A stretch of DNA of 64,000 bases, from the NCBI GenBank assembly GCA_963989245.1, contig OZ022351.1, positions 28,811,726 to 28,875,725 of the forward strand, read 5' to 3'. This DNA comes from Nansenia antarctica (taxonomy: Eukaryota; Chordata; Actinopteri; Argentiniformes; Microstomatidae). Below are positions 21,501 to 30,426 of this stretch, in pieces. A program made the position numbers and the translations under genes. Under the pieces are notes generated by a model. That model saw only the letters and a list, made by a program, of their open reading frames with translations. It was not told the DNA's origin and did not search any database. Numbering within the stretch: position 1 is the stretch's first letter; the number at the start of each line of letters is the position of its first letter.

Positions 21501-23013
21501 GTTAACAAGGGGGGCTAGTCAGGATGACACAGGTCTATGGAGAAATCATGAGGGACTGGTTGTGGCACCCCCAGATTTATTAGGCATGCTGATACAGGAA
21601 GCCCATGGATTAGCTCATGTGGCCAGGGGGGAGGTAAGACGCAAGATCACCAAGGAATATGGTTTTTGGGCTCCATATTTATTGGAACAAATAGACCATA
21701 TCCTTGGTCAATGTGTGGTCTGTTTGAAAAACAATATCAGACCTGGAATACCAGTGGGAACTGGGCATATCCCTACCCCAAACGGGCCAATGAAACACTT
21801 GGTGATTGACTATGTGGACATGATTCGTCCTGTTGCAGGATACAGGTACATGTTAGTTGTAGTGGACAGGTTCAGCAGATGGGTAGAAGCATGCCCCACT
21901 CGAAAAAAGGATGCTCAGTCTGTAGCAAAGTTCCTATGCAGGGAATTCATACCTAGGTTTGGAATTCCAGATAGGATAGCGTCAGACAATGGTAAGGAAT
22001 TTGTGGATAAGACGGTAAAGCTTATACTACAAAAGTTGGGAATCAAGCAGAGATTTGGGTGTATTTACTCACCTCAAAGCCAGGGGATGGTAGAGAGGAT
22101 GAACGGGGTCCTTAAGAACCGTCTTTCTAAGGTCTGTCAGCATACAGGTCTTAATTGGGTGGAAGGACTCCCTCTTGCATTGATGGCCTGTCGTTCCAGT
22201 GAGATTCGAGGGCTGCACTTGACTCCCCATGAACTGGCTATGGGGAGAATAATGACAGCTCCCTGTGCACGAACCAGTGGGAAAGGGCCAAGTTTGGCTC
22301 TCTTGGAGAGTGACATGAAAGCCTATGTACAGTACATGACTAACCGGCAAAAGAGTATCTCTTCTTATGTGCTCCACAAACAGGAACGTGAAGAGGAGGT
22401 GAACGCACAGGAGAGGAAGGACGCGTTGCAACCGGGTGACAAAGTATACGTGAAGGTCTACAGACGGAAGTGGCATGAGGCTCGACGGGAAGGACCATAC
22501 GAGGTCGTTCGGTGCACTGGGACTGCCATCCAAATCAAGGGGTCCCCCACCTGGTACCACGTTCATCACTGCATCAAGGCACCCAATGAGGACGATGAGG
22601 GAGAGCCTCAGCAGGATGGTGAGGAGACCCCTGGGGACGAGGAAGTCCACAGCTTGGACATCCAGGCTGACGAAGATGTTGGTGAGTATCTGCGCCGTGA
22701 TGCAGATGATGAGGGGGGCCTCGTCCCAGACCCTGTCCAGCCCAGAGACGAGTGGGCCAAGGGAGATCGTGAAGGATCCAGTGACTGCGACACCCCTCTT
22801 GGGGGTTCTACCAAGCCTGGTGTTGCCCCTGTAGTCACCCCTTCCGACCCTGACAATGCTCCAGACGGAGATGTCAGCAACCCGGGCGGCTGCCCGGACC
22901 AAGGTACCATTGAGAGACACAGACCTGTCAGTGATACACCCCAACCAGACAGATCCCGTGATACACCGAGGCCAATTAGGAGGAAACTCAAGCCATGCCG
23001 TTTCAGAGACTAA
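18493..23013 (+). CDS. pol: Pol polyprotein (protease, 2H-like region, RT, RNase H, integrase)
   Basis: 1,506 codons after the gag UAG in the same frame; no ATG is needed. Numbering from the codon at 18529. Protease: D-S-G-A at 26-29 and G-R-D at 92-94. An extra region (about 140-310) carries H-C-T-L and H-V-T-L. Reverse transcriptase: catalytic Asp435 and Y-M-D-D 500-503. RNase H: Asp810, Glu852, Asp873. Integrase: zinc H1026/H1030/C1062/C1065, catalytic D1094, D1153, E1189 with D-x35-E, and G-P-Y at 1322-1324. It ends in a 140-residue acidic, Pro-rich tail that overlaps env in another frame. All catalytic residues looked for are present and there is no internal stop. Confidence 0.93.
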   Translation, partial: GCPEDPRGGCQLVVTNRPEDEPTIWVSVNQRPLELMVDSGAAYTCLKPEDATHLPMSGKYVKTIGFEGIKQLIPTTELVSLEYKGQRADLSILVSEHTPIGLLGRDALCQLNCTVKCTPDGCRVTVPQENKQLSVMMDNNASMVYWVGGLSPDLMEPARMWDNYILAHMSEARRPTDPLHCTLQYFREVADANPDEWLKHQPKQVQLSTSCIILGPQGVAMKINSDTYLDQEHKIEGSIPHVTLMISEHYKQKHLGAMMADSEKARFVTTKENPAIWRSIDGQFTKLMISAQGIGHPQTVKLMNQLILPVQPEKDLREEMIQNVPADLWAKNSTDIGFVKSARPLRVELIPGAKPPWKNQYPLKQEAIDGIEPQIKGLLEAGVLKITQYPLSNTPLLPVTKPDGSYRLVHDLRAVNEVVVSYPAEVPDPHVLLTQIPSTAKVFTVIDLCGAFFSIPLSVESQGLFGFTYKGQHYQYTRMPQGYKHSPHVFNQVLKEDLDGLGQTISSTAIQYMDDILLCAPDEETCHRDSVKLLKVLAEKGHKVSKKKLQYCQEKVTYLGQSITQGHRSVTNEHLEAIQKAPKPRTVREMMMFLGITGYSSAWVEDYTRLVAPLRGMIKETGSDKLQCCITWTREADLAFETIKHKLQEAPALALPDYSKEFGLYVSSSAKGKYACAVLTQPTGIGPSPQPIAYYSVAYSEVEMGFAPCYRAMAGAYLMYEKATTLTMGYPITILCHHSLRNLLNQGKYTLTMPRIRNYYRMLEREDVTLLRCNTLNPAETLPTPEDGEPHDCVKEAMRYSKLRADLLALPLKEADVEYWTDGSCYRVGESLRAGYAIVRSQNSGFIVEQAEAVPQPCSAQLAELIALTEACNLGTGRRVTVYTDSAYAHNVCHLHGAVWKGRGFKKTDGSPIQHHAQIMKLLQAMMKPRELAIVKCAAHRSDSSHVTQGNRAADDAAKAITGADKAGKVLLVTHEAQLQGMVTLEDLLMLQSGANALDKNLWLTRGASQDDTGLWRNHEGLVVAPPDLLGMLIQEAHGLAHVARGEVRRKITKEYGFWAPYLLEQIDHILGQCVVCLKNNIRPGIPVGTGHIPTPNGPMKHLVIDYVDMIRPVAGYRYMLVVVDRFSRWVEACPTRKKDAQSVAKFLCREFIPRFGIPDRIASDNGKEFVDKTVKLILQKLGIKQRFGCIYSPQSQGMVERMNGVLKNRLSKVCQHTGLNWVEGLPLALMACRSSEIRGLHLTPHELAMGRIMTAPCARTSGKGPSLALLESDMKAYVQYMTNRQKSISSYVLHKQEREEEVNAQERKDALQPGDKVYVKVYRRKWHEARREGPYEVVRCTGTAIQIKGSPTWYHVHHCIKAPNEDDEGEPQQDGEETPGDEEVHSLDIQADEDVGEYLRRDADDEGGLVPDPVQPRDEWAKGDREGSSDCDTPLGGSTKPGVAPVVTPSDPDNAPDGDVSNPGGCPDQGTIERHRPVSDTPQPDRSRDTPRPIRRKLKPCRFRD
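18946..19458 (+). other. Extra Pol region with paired H-x-T-L motifs (2H phosphoesterase-like)
   Basis: Between the protease (ends near residue 120-130) and the RT start (near 315) lie about 190 residues that simple gammaretroviruses lack. PLHCTLQYF (His168, codon 19030) and IPHVTLMIS (His229, codon 19213) are 61 residues apart. Each is a hydrophobic-H-x-T-L strand, the signature pair of the 2H (LigT/2',5'-phosphodiesterase) superfamily. The assignment rests on these motifs, spacing and domain size only. It could instead be a lineage-specific linker. Confidence 0.5.
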
Positions 23014-25012
23014 TATACCCCTTAGTGTTCCTACCCCATTGACTTCCTTGGACAATGCTACACTTCACTCACACACTGTTATGCCTGGACGTCAGAAAAG
23101 ATTTATCACATTAGGTAGAGCTTTTATTTGCCCACATTCACGTTGTACTGTTGATGATTGTTTGATCTATGCCTCGACTGAATTGGCTGAGTGGTACTTA
23201 CTGGATGCCAAATATATTACACTTACACAACAGTTAATGTCAACACTTGTGACATTAACTAATGTTGACAATGAGGTGAACTCGTATTGGTGTGCTAGAC
23301 GTAATATCGGTGAACAGGTGTTTGACAAATCCAACAATTTCAAGGACAAAGTTTGTAGTAACATTCCTGACTTTCCACACGACTTTTTGGTGGACTGTAG
23401 GGAATTTGTGCATGAATATATTTTTCCAGTTGAGTTACCAGGAAAGGTTAAAAATGTTGCTGTAAAGGCTTCTACGAAGGCGATTGTAGTCGCTACTGAC
23501 GATTATTTGTTGTATGATTCTAATCACCTGGGGACACGGTCCCACCCTAATTCTGCCACTAGTATCATGAAAGATTTTGCTTCAAAAATGAATTATTCTG
23601 ATTGCTGGATTTGTCAACAGGTCCCTGTAAGTACATCTGCTCCTATGTTTTTCCCCATACCGTTAACTAAAGCAGAATGGTTTCATTATAATTGGCAGGG
23701 TTTAGCCCAATTTGTTTTACAGGGCAAGAACCAGAGCTCTTCTTGTCAGCCCAGCACGATTCTGGTTCCTTTAAATTCTTCCTATGCAGGTGTGGATATT
23801 GGTGTGTTGGAACGTCTGACAGCAGCAGTTAACGAACACCATAGGCCTAGCGGTGTGGGGAAGGTTATTATTGATAGGCTTACACATTTGTCACAACCAA
23901 CAGGTCCGAAGAAGATATATATTATCCAAGCTATGTTCGTTCAATTGAATGGTACTGCATTGAGTCCTCATCTGTTATGTTCTGGGAGTGTGACTTCTAC
24001 ACGGTGGAGAGGATCAGTTGTTATTTCTGGATTGAAATGTAAAGTTGTTGATTGTGCTATGGTGCCTCAAATGAAATTACATGATACCAATACCACCAGA
24101 CGGCAGAAAGGCACCACGCAGCTTAAGGTCATGCCTCTCGTAAATATTACAACCTGTATTGACATACAATCTCGGCCCAAGGGCAGCGCGCTTCGTCAGC
24201 TAGGGGCCGCGTCTTGTATAGGTGGTGTCATTTTCCCGTATCCTGGTACGGAGCTTCAACTCCCGGAGGGTGTGTTTCTTGTGTGTGATAATAATGCATT
24301 CTCTAAGCTTCCTGCTTTGAGTGAGGGACTTTGTTATTTAGCTCATCTGATACCTTTGATTAGGAAAGTTACTCGGGAAGAGATGTCTGTACTTCACAAA
24401 CAAGCAACCCATCGTAGTCGTAGGGCGTTATCTACCGCTCAGAAGTTTTTTGGCCTAATATTCCCAAGTTATGGTGTCTACAACTCTCAGACTGAATTAA
24501 GTGCCCTATCATCCGTTCTTGAAAAACACATTAATGCTTCGGATGCTGTAGTATCTGCCCTGGCTACTGAATTGACTGAAACTAAGAATGTAGCTCTCCA
24601 AAATAGAATGGCTTTGGACATTATTTTGGCTAGTCAGGGTGGTACTTGTGCTTTGATAGGCGGTGAATGTTGCAGTTATATTTCGGATTCTGGTAACGCT
24701 CTGTATGATTTCCATGAATCTAACAAGAAGGGTATAGAGGATTTACGTAAAGAACACGGTTGGAATACATTGGATTTCTTTGATTCTGCTTTTTCAGGTA
24801 TTGGTAATATGATCAGGTCCGTCGCTATTATTCTTGTTGTCATTATCATCTGTATTATGTTACTTGGTATTTTAATCAAATGTTTTGGAAAGTGTATTTC
24901 TGATGTTCCGGTTAATGCTTTAATGATGGCCGACATAGCTGATGAACAAAAGCTGGATTCTGCTTTGCTTTCTGATTTTGTTTCCTCTTTTGATGATTTG
25001 TTTATTAAGTGA
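22856..25012 (+). CDS. env: Env polyprotein (gamma-type SU and TM)
   Basis: 718 residues from ATG 22856, overlapping pol by 158 bp in another frame. SU has C-W-I-C at 250-253, the C-x2-C thiol motif of gamma-type SU. The furin-type site is R-S-R-R at 520-523, followed by a moderately hydrophobic fusion-peptide-like start of TM. TM has C-x6-C-C at 598-606, then a membrane span at about 655-673 and a cytoplasmic tail of about 45 residues. Oddly, no hydrophobic signal peptide is visible in the first 80 residues, and R-Q-K-R occurs near residue 80. The true N-terminus may come from an upstream spliced exon. The frame is intact. Confidence 0.88.
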   Translation: MLQTEMSATRAAARTKVPLRDTDLSVIHPNQTDPVIHRGQLGGNSSHAVSETNIPLSVPTPLTSLDNATLHSHTVMPGRQKRFITLGRAFICPHSRCTVDDCLIYASTELAEWYLLDAKYITLTQQLMSTLVTLTNVDNEVNSYWCARRNIGEQVFDKSNNFKDKVCSNIPDFPHDFLVDCREFVHEYIFPVELPGKVKNVAVKASTKAIVVATDDYLLYDSNHLGTRSHPNSATSIMKDFASKMNYSDCWICQQVPVSTSAPMFFPIPLTKAEWFHYNWQGLAQFVLQGKNQSSSCQPSTILVPLNSSYAGVDIGVLERLTAAVNEHHRPSGVGKVIIDRLTHLSQPTGPKKIYIIQAMFVQLNGTALSPHLLCSGSVTSTRWRGSVVISGLKCKVVDCAMVPQMKLHDTNTTRRQKGTTQLKVMPLVNITTCIDIQSRPKGSALRQLGAASCIGGVIFPYPGTELQLPEGVFLVCDNNAFSKLPALSEGLCYLAHLIPLIRKVTREEMSVLHKQATHRSRRALSTAQKFFGLIFPSYGVYNSQTELSALSSVLEKHINASDAVVSALATELTETKNVALQNRMALDIILASQGGTCALIGGECCSYISDSGNALYDFHESNKKGIEDLRKEHGWNTLDFFDSAFSGIGNMIRSVAIILVVIIICIMLLGILIKCFGKCISDVPVNALMMADIADEQKLDSALLSDFVSSFDDLFIK

Positions 25013-25403
25013 TGTTTTGTGATTGTTTGCTTCGGTTCCTGTTTGTTTCTTTCTATATCATGTGATTGATGTCGGTTGTGAAGTGATGTAATGGTTACGC
25101 GACAATGGAAGCTCCTGACTATGAAAGTGTTATCAATCTGAGACAGCGGTAAAGGCTGTTCTCCAACTGGGGCCATGTGCTAGCAACCTCTGACCCTGCC
25201 GCTTCGGACGAGGGAAACATCGGTCGTTGGAAATTTCTGTATCTCAGTTTTTGTATTATGCATGATGAACTGAGTGATGTGTTGATGTGTTGATGTGTTG
25301 ATGTGTTGATGTGTTGATGTGTTGATGTAGTTGATGGGTTGATGTAGTTTTTCTGTCTGTCGTTTAGTTTCGGAACACACTCTGCGTGTTCCGAGGGGGG
25401 CTG
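25013..25403 (+). other. Env-LTR spacer with minisatellite and polypurine tract
   Basis: No accessory gene fits here. It contains a TGTTGATG-type 9-10-bp array (about 25274-25347). The plus-strand primer candidate GAGGGGGG lies at 25393-25400, three bases (CTG) before the LTR. Confidence 0.75.
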
Positions 25404-26078
25404 TGTAGTGTATTTTCATATGACGTGGCCATGGCAACCCGACGGCCACGTAGTGAAAGCAACATAGTAGGAGACTCTGTTTGACTCTGTTTTACTCATC
25501 CAGGGCTTGCTTGAGGGCAGAAACATATTTGTCATTTATCTGATTCGTTCCCCTATTCACTAGATAACCGTCCGTTTGTGTTGTTTCTGTTAGGAGAAAT
25601 AGGGAGAGACACACGGTGGCCTTTTGACAATGCATGTGCAGAGGATGGAATGTCATCATGGGAGGATAATTGCATTGGGGTCGAGTCAGCAAAACGGCCA
25701 TAACATAGGTTACATTGAAATTGTATTAGACCATAAGGTGAGTTGCATTATAATAAGACAATGACATCCTATTTCCAGGACGGAGAATGGCCTCACCTAC
25801 TCACTGGTATGCTTTGTATTCAACCAAATTAAAGTAACGTGGACTCTGTTTAGTTGGCTCAGCGAAATAATAGTGACAGGGTATAAAGTCCGCTACGTAG
25901 ATGGACTCTTTCTCTTTATTTTTTCACATCCATCCTGTGACCGATTCGGACCATCAGCTCCATTGAAGGGGCCATGCTGTGTAACCTGCTTCTTTTTGAA
26001 TAAACAAGTCTTGCTCAAATTTGCTCAAGAATTCTTCTTCATTTTTAGTAAGTAACAGATACCAAAATATATACGAAA
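25404..26078 (+). repeat. 3' LTR
   Basis: 675 bp, with no difference from the 5' LTR seen by eye. TATA 25882-25887, AATAAA 25999-26004. It ends ACGAAA and is followed by the ATCT target duplication (26079-26082). Confidence 0.95.
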
Positions 26079-26082
26079 ATCT

Positions 26083-27012
26083 CAATACAGATTCAGCCAG
26101 TAGGCTACCTTGGTCAAATATATGTCCACAAAACCATGGAAGTATTTAGGCGTGCTTGATTTAATTTGCACTTTCGGGACTTTTCCACGGGCCAAAATAT
26201 TCTGTATCGAGCCATAGTAGGCTACACGTGCCTATGGTATCAACATATACGCTGTAGGCCTACCAACTTTATAAGGACGCTCCGCATACAGCCGGCTCAT
26301 TATTATAATTAGGCTAATATTATTATTCTTATGAAAATAAAGGTTATTATTATGCACCAACAGAGCGCGCAGACGGCCGCTCCATGGACACAGGTGATCA
26401 AATACTCCATTATGACGGATATATTATATCAAATACTCCATTATGACGCATATTGACGTTTATAAAATGTTCTATCGTCAAACATTTCACCGCATTTTGC
26501 AAAATGAGACAAATCCACTAAACACTGGTGCTGCATAGACGGTCAATTAAAGGAAAACAAGTGAGATTTGAAACGGTGATAGCCGGTCAAAACGTTTACG
26601 CACCACTGACAGCTGTCTTCGGTGAAATGAATGAATATAATATGGCCATGAAGTCCATATAGCCTACTGTACATGTTCTCGATACCGGAGGACGAACATC
26701 AAGTTCGCAGCAGGACTCATCTTTCGGTAAGAGCAGGTGCAACAGATCATCTGATCACTCCATGTAACATGCCTACACACGTATCATGTAGTAACAACTC
26801 GTGACGTTAGAATGATAAGGTTCTATCTCCATTTTTGTCAGAATTTAGTTTTTTACATAATCTGATCCAGTAGGTGTTTATTAATGCCTGTGTGGTGTTA
26901 TTTTTAAAATGTTGACATTGTTGAGTTAGTAATTCATAAAATACAACGGTTCCATCTCACAAAACATAATGGAATGTAAAAACTTTGACGCTCAATATCT
27001 CTGAACTACCCT
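26083..27012. other. No gene seen; inverted copy of the 26-bp unit
   Basis: Mixed intergenic DNA. At about 26811-26837 it carries AATGATAAGGTTCTATCTCC, the reverse complement of the tandem unit at 27013. A short direct repeat (ATCAAATACTCCATTATGACG) lies at 26398-26451. Confidence 0.5.
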
Positions 27013-27124
27013 AAACGGAGATAGAACCTTATCATTCTAAACGGAGATAGAACCGTATCATTCTAAACGGAGATAGAACCTTATCATTCTAAACGGAGAT
27101 AGAACCTTATCATTCTAAACGGAG
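27013..27124 (+). repeat. 26-bp minisatellite, four and a third units
   Basis: The unit AAACGGAGATAGAACCTTAT plus CATTCT is repeated, with one G-for-T variant. A related fragment is at about 28474-28495 and an inverted one at 26811. The three may be remnants of one mobile element. Confidence 0.8.
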
Positions 27125-27194
27125 TTATCAAACGGATGGGTGAAATCAAGCAATCTGATTGGTTCATAGCCGTGGTCCTCCGCGGTCCTCCGCT

Positions 27195-27339
27195 CAGGGC
27201 TGCGTTCGTAAATTCGCCCTGAGAGCGCCGGAGCGCACACTGGGTTCAACATCACAAAGGGACCAAGTAATTTGATTGGACAAGAGGCATTCCTGAGTGC
27301 TGATCAGATTTCCAGAGCGTCTTTACGAACGCAGTCCAG
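27195..27339. mobile_element. Small MITE-like element
   Basis: Terminal inverted repeats CTGCGTTCGTAAA near 27200 and TTTACGAACGCAG at 27322-27334 enclose about 145 bp of GC-rich DNA without coding capacity. The family is uncertain; terminal CAGGG/..CCAG hints at a hAT-like origin. Confidence 0.5.
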
Positions 27340-27355
27340 GTGAGTGGCTCGCCAT

Positions 27356-27368
27356 GTTGCCTGGCAAC
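27356..27368 (+). promoter_or_regulatory. RFX X-box, perfectly palindromic
   Basis: GTTGCC-T-GGCAAC matches the consensus exactly, about 155 bp upstream of the ATG at 27523. X-boxes bound by RFX factors mark promoters of ciliary genes, in line with the ASH-like N-terminus encoded just downstream. Confidence 0.65.
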
Positions 27369-27522
27369 CATGAACGCTGTCATCTTCGCTATCGGTATGT
27401 GACTCTATCAACGAAGTTCCTAAGCTGTTTTCTAAGTGCAGATATGAGCGCAAAACGTATTAAACTCGCATAACCAGAAGGATTTCCGTCGTCTTCGATA
27501 TTAAAATACCGTTTTTGCCGTC

Positions 27523-27921
27523 ATGGCAGCGAGTTCTGTTCGTCCTCCGGTTGTTGAGTTCACCGACGTTAAAGCAGGGCGGCTTTACACGGCCACGGTC
27601 ACGGTGACCAACACGGGAACAACCTCCACTAGGATGCGTCTGCTTGGGCCTGCCTCAAATGTAACATTTAGTCTGCTTGGGCCTGCCTCAAAGGTAACAT
27701 TTAGTCTGCTTCAGCCTGCCTCAAAGGTAACATTTAGTCTGCTTCAGCCTGCCTCAAAGGTAACATTTAGTCTGCTTCAGCCTGCCTCAAAGGTAACATT
27801 TAGTCTGCTTCAGCCTGCCTCAAAGGTAACATTTAGCAACACAAACAGCTACAGCCTCATCACAGTTCGAAATGAATACGCCTGTTTCATGGTCAACATT
27901 CCACATATAACAGACTTTTAA
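27523..27921 (+). CDS. First exon of an ASH/MSP-like, probably ciliary protein (fragment)
   Basis: ATG in a GC-rich promoter context. The first 40 residues (PPVVEFTDVKAGRLYTATVT, then VTNTGTTS) look like the start of an ASH/MSP beta-sandwich, found in axonemal proteins such as HYDIN- and CFAP-type proteins. From residue 40 the frame runs through six 33-bp repeats. Each repeat contains CAAAG|GTAACA or a variant, so the true exon probably ends at one of these donors. Translation without splicing stops at 27919-27921 after 132 residues. No downstream exons are recognised before gene B. It may be a promoter-plus-exon fragment or a gene with a distant second exon. Confidence 0.45.
   Translation: MAASSVRPPVVEFTDVKAGRLYTATVTVTNTGTTSTRMRLLGPASNVTFSLLGPASKVTFSLLQPASKVTFSLLQPASKVTFSLLQPASKVTFSLLQPASKVTFSNTNSYSLITVRNEYACFMVNIPHITDF
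27640..27837 (+). repeat. 33-bp minisatellite across an exon-intron junction
   Basis: Six units of CTGCTTCAGCCTGCCTCAAA plus GGTAACATTTAGT; the first two read TTGGG. Five units carry AAG|GTAACA, a usable splice donor. The unit is a multiple of three, so the frame stays open. Confidence 0.85.
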
Positions 27922-28003
27922 TTCAATCTCAAGGTCATTTTATCAACTTAAAAAAAAAAAAAAAGTAACCATGTAGATTCCCAATATGTGGTCTGTTTAT
28001 CAA

Positions 28004-28009
28004 AATAAA
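28004..28009 (+). terminator. Possible poly-A signal after the ASH-like exon
   Basis: AATAAA lies 83 bp after the 27921 stop and downstream of an A-rich run. It could end a short transcript; weak evidence. Confidence 0.3.
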
Positions 28010-28384
28010 GCCTGTTTGAAAATGTGTCGAGACGTTTTCGGAGTGCCCTGCCTGCGTCCACTACAGCCGCGCGCTGTGACAACAGCACTTGTCAGCGTTC
28101 CAAATCCGTTACAAAATATCAAACACATACAAAATTAATGTAAATAAATAGATGCAAATAATGAAAATGTGTAAATAAATGCTAAATTCCTATGAAATCT
28201 ACAATGCTAGTAGCCTAGGCTAATGAAAAATAATGTTAGTGTTGTTGCTTAGCGACCAACTGCAATAAGAGGAACTATTTTATTTGAGGGGAACTATTTA
28301 AGATGATTAATTACGAATAAAAACTATTTGAATTTGAGTGTGCTTTTCTAATTCATATTGACAGTGTTGGTAACCGTTTTATAA

Positions 28385-28472
28385 AAGCAATAGCTCACTT
28401 CAGGCCAGTGGTATATGCTTATTATATCACAGCTAAGGGGCGTATATCACGGCCTGTCGTGAGCTATTGCTT
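28385..28472. mobile_element. Short foldback element
   Basis: AAGCAATAGCTCAC and its exact complement GTGAGCTATTGCTT bound 88 bp, with further partly complementary sequence (GGCCAGTGGTATAT / GTATATCACGGCC) inside. Hairpin-type MITE remnant. Confidence 0.6.
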
Positions 28473-29284
28473 AAATAGAACCGTATCATTCTAAGCTCAC
28501 GAACTGTTGCGCTAATGCTGATTGTCCGTATTCAGTATTCAGTGTAGCGGATTATGTAGTATTTTCCTCACTGAGAGAATCTCGGTCAACAATTTGTAAC
28601 TATTGTAGGCTACACATTTAATTTAGTATTCTCAGTATGGGAAAACAGGAATTCACTTGTAATGTGTTCCATTTCCAGTTCAAACCCCTATCGACTTTGA
28701 CACAAACCCTAATCAATCCCGCCTATAGATTTACTATTTACTAACACTTAAAAGTGTTAGCTAACAAGAACTGGCCTAGAGTATAAACCCTACTTTGGTT
28801 CCCACTAACTAGTCACATTTAGAATAGACAGTACCTCAAATCATTATTTCACTTGGCTGTGACTTTAATTAGACCTGCATACTGTAGCCTATTCAGTACA
28901 GACCTCTAATAGCTGTTTTAATGTAATTATTATTATTATTTTTTTTATTTTTTTTATTCAATCGTGGGGTATGATTACTTAATGACCTGCATCAGAATGG
29001 CTCATGCGGGGCATCTTTGCCATATATTTATTTCTAGGTGGAGGATCAGAGGTTACAATGTGCTTGCTGAATGATGAGGAAAAGACAATGGTCATGCAGG
29101 ACTGACCTTCTCAACCGGTAGAGGTATTCTACAGTGTACAGATGTGGCCAATCACCAGGGATCAGGTAGGAACATGGTGTTACCACACCTGCTCTGCTGA
29201 GCTCAAGCCTTTCAAAATATGTGTAGCCTATATAAAAGGTAGAATAGTTTGTTTGATAAAGGAAGGTAAAGATAAGTCTACCCC

Positions 29285-29592
29285 GCCTGACCACTATGGG
29301 ATCTAGAGCCATCAGCCGTTCTGCTCCCCGCCTCTGCCACCTAACATACGCAATATTGACACTCTCGCCACTTTCAAATCGAGTCTAAAAACACACCTTT
29401 TCACAATGGCCTTACTTGGTTTGATCTCCTGTATTTTGTTTGTTGTTATATCTGATTTAGCTGTTTTTACCTCATTTTGCTTTGTTGATTTTAATGCTTT
29501 GATATGTGGCTTTAAACTGTCTTGTAAGGTGTCCGTGAGAGCCTTGAAAGGCTCCCATAAATAAAATGTATTATTATTATTATTATTAATAT
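29285..29592 (+). mobile_element. L2-like LINE 3' end
   Basis: Reads in frame as ...TLATFKSSLKTHLF..., a conserved ending of L2-type ORF2. It is followed by a 3' UTR and an (ATT)n tail at 29570-29590. 5' truncated. Confidence 0.65.
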
Positions 29593-30198
29593 AATAATTA
29601 TTAATTAACTAATAATAATAATACTAATGATAATCAACAAAACAGAAACATTTTCAGATGACAGACATCTGCCGATATTGACTTTCGTTTTGAATGAAAA
29701 ACTGATCTTTTCTGAAACTGATAGTTGATATATGAAGAGCCAATAATGAATGTCTTGGAAGACTTGAATTCTGTGTTGTCTGTAAATGGGAAGTCTATGT
29801 AGATGATGATGATGATGATGTCATAGCAGTCAACATTTCATCTATCTTTTGAGGAGGATCAGCATTTTCATTTTGCCGTCTCGTTTTAAGACGCATCCAG
29901 AGACCGAAAGGAAATTCAACCAGAAAACATCATATTTACATCAGCAGCGGAGCTGCAACTTCAACGAGACAAAGCGGAGATTCCTTACAACATCTAGACA
30001 GCACAACTGGGCACAACTGGGCTGTGTCTTTATGTCTTATGCACAAAACCACACCAAGTCAGTTTCCTGTATGTGCGAATATACTAAAAATACTGATTCT
30101 GATTCTAACAGCCCCCAAGCAAATACTTGGGAATAAATCTGACAACTCAATTCAAACAAACGAACACAGACAGTGAGACAGATAATTCAAGTTACATT
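29593..30198. other. No feature seen
   Basis: Intergenic DNA 3' of gene B with a GATGAT microsatellite near 29801-29819. No supported gene. Confidence 0.5.
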
Positions 30199-30204
30199 TT
30201 TATT
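30199..30204 (-). terminator. Poly-A signal of gene B
   Basis: AATAAA on the minus strand, about 120 bases after the stop codon at 30323-30325. It lies beyond the region shared with gene A, so the two paralogs must use different 3' ends. Confidence 0.65.
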
Positions 30205-30322
30205 TACTTGCAAACACTTTTTGCACACAATCTAAATTGTATGTACTTAATCCCAATACCAGTGTGCTAAGTCTCTTTCATACCACTGTTTGCTGTCAGT
30301 TTGGCATCTTTTCCAGTGGACG

Positions 30323-30426
30323 TCACCATGGAGACGACTGCTGGCTTGACAGTAGCAACGACAGAAGTACCAGACACAAAGCAGTGAAGAGACTGGTCTT
30401 ACTGGTGACTGCACTTGAAGACACAA
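30323..30426 (-). CDS. Terminal anchor exon (gene B)
   Basis: Same length and encoded peptide as gene A 10331-10434: Ser/Thr spacer, hydrophobic SLFTALCLVLLSLLL, short polar tail, TGA at 30325-30323. The acceptor here is ATGTAG rather than ATGCAG. Confidence 0.75.

Larger units (their letters stand above)
12235..26078 (+). mobile_element. Full-length endogenous retrovirus, apparently intact
   Basis: A 13.8-kb provirus: 5' LTR, primer-binding candidate, 3.4-kb leader, gag, in-frame UAG, pol, env overlapping the end of pol, polypurine tract, 3' LTR. By eye the two LTRs show no mismatch over 675 bp, and all three long frames are open, so it is a young insertion. Gamma/epsilon-type traits are the UAG between gag and pol in one frame, an integrase with a G-P-Y motif, C-x2-C in SU and C-x6-C-C in TM, and one CCHC zinc knuckle. 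Odd traits are the leader length, LTRs ending in AA, and an extra domain in Pol. It lies in the spacer between the inverted mucin genes. Whether it is expressed or infectious cannot be read from sequence. Confidence 0.95.

Noticed and set aside
22069..23055. Antisense gene opposite the pol-env junction (328 codons)
   Set aside because: Shadow of the open pol tail on the other strand; no recognisable motifs.
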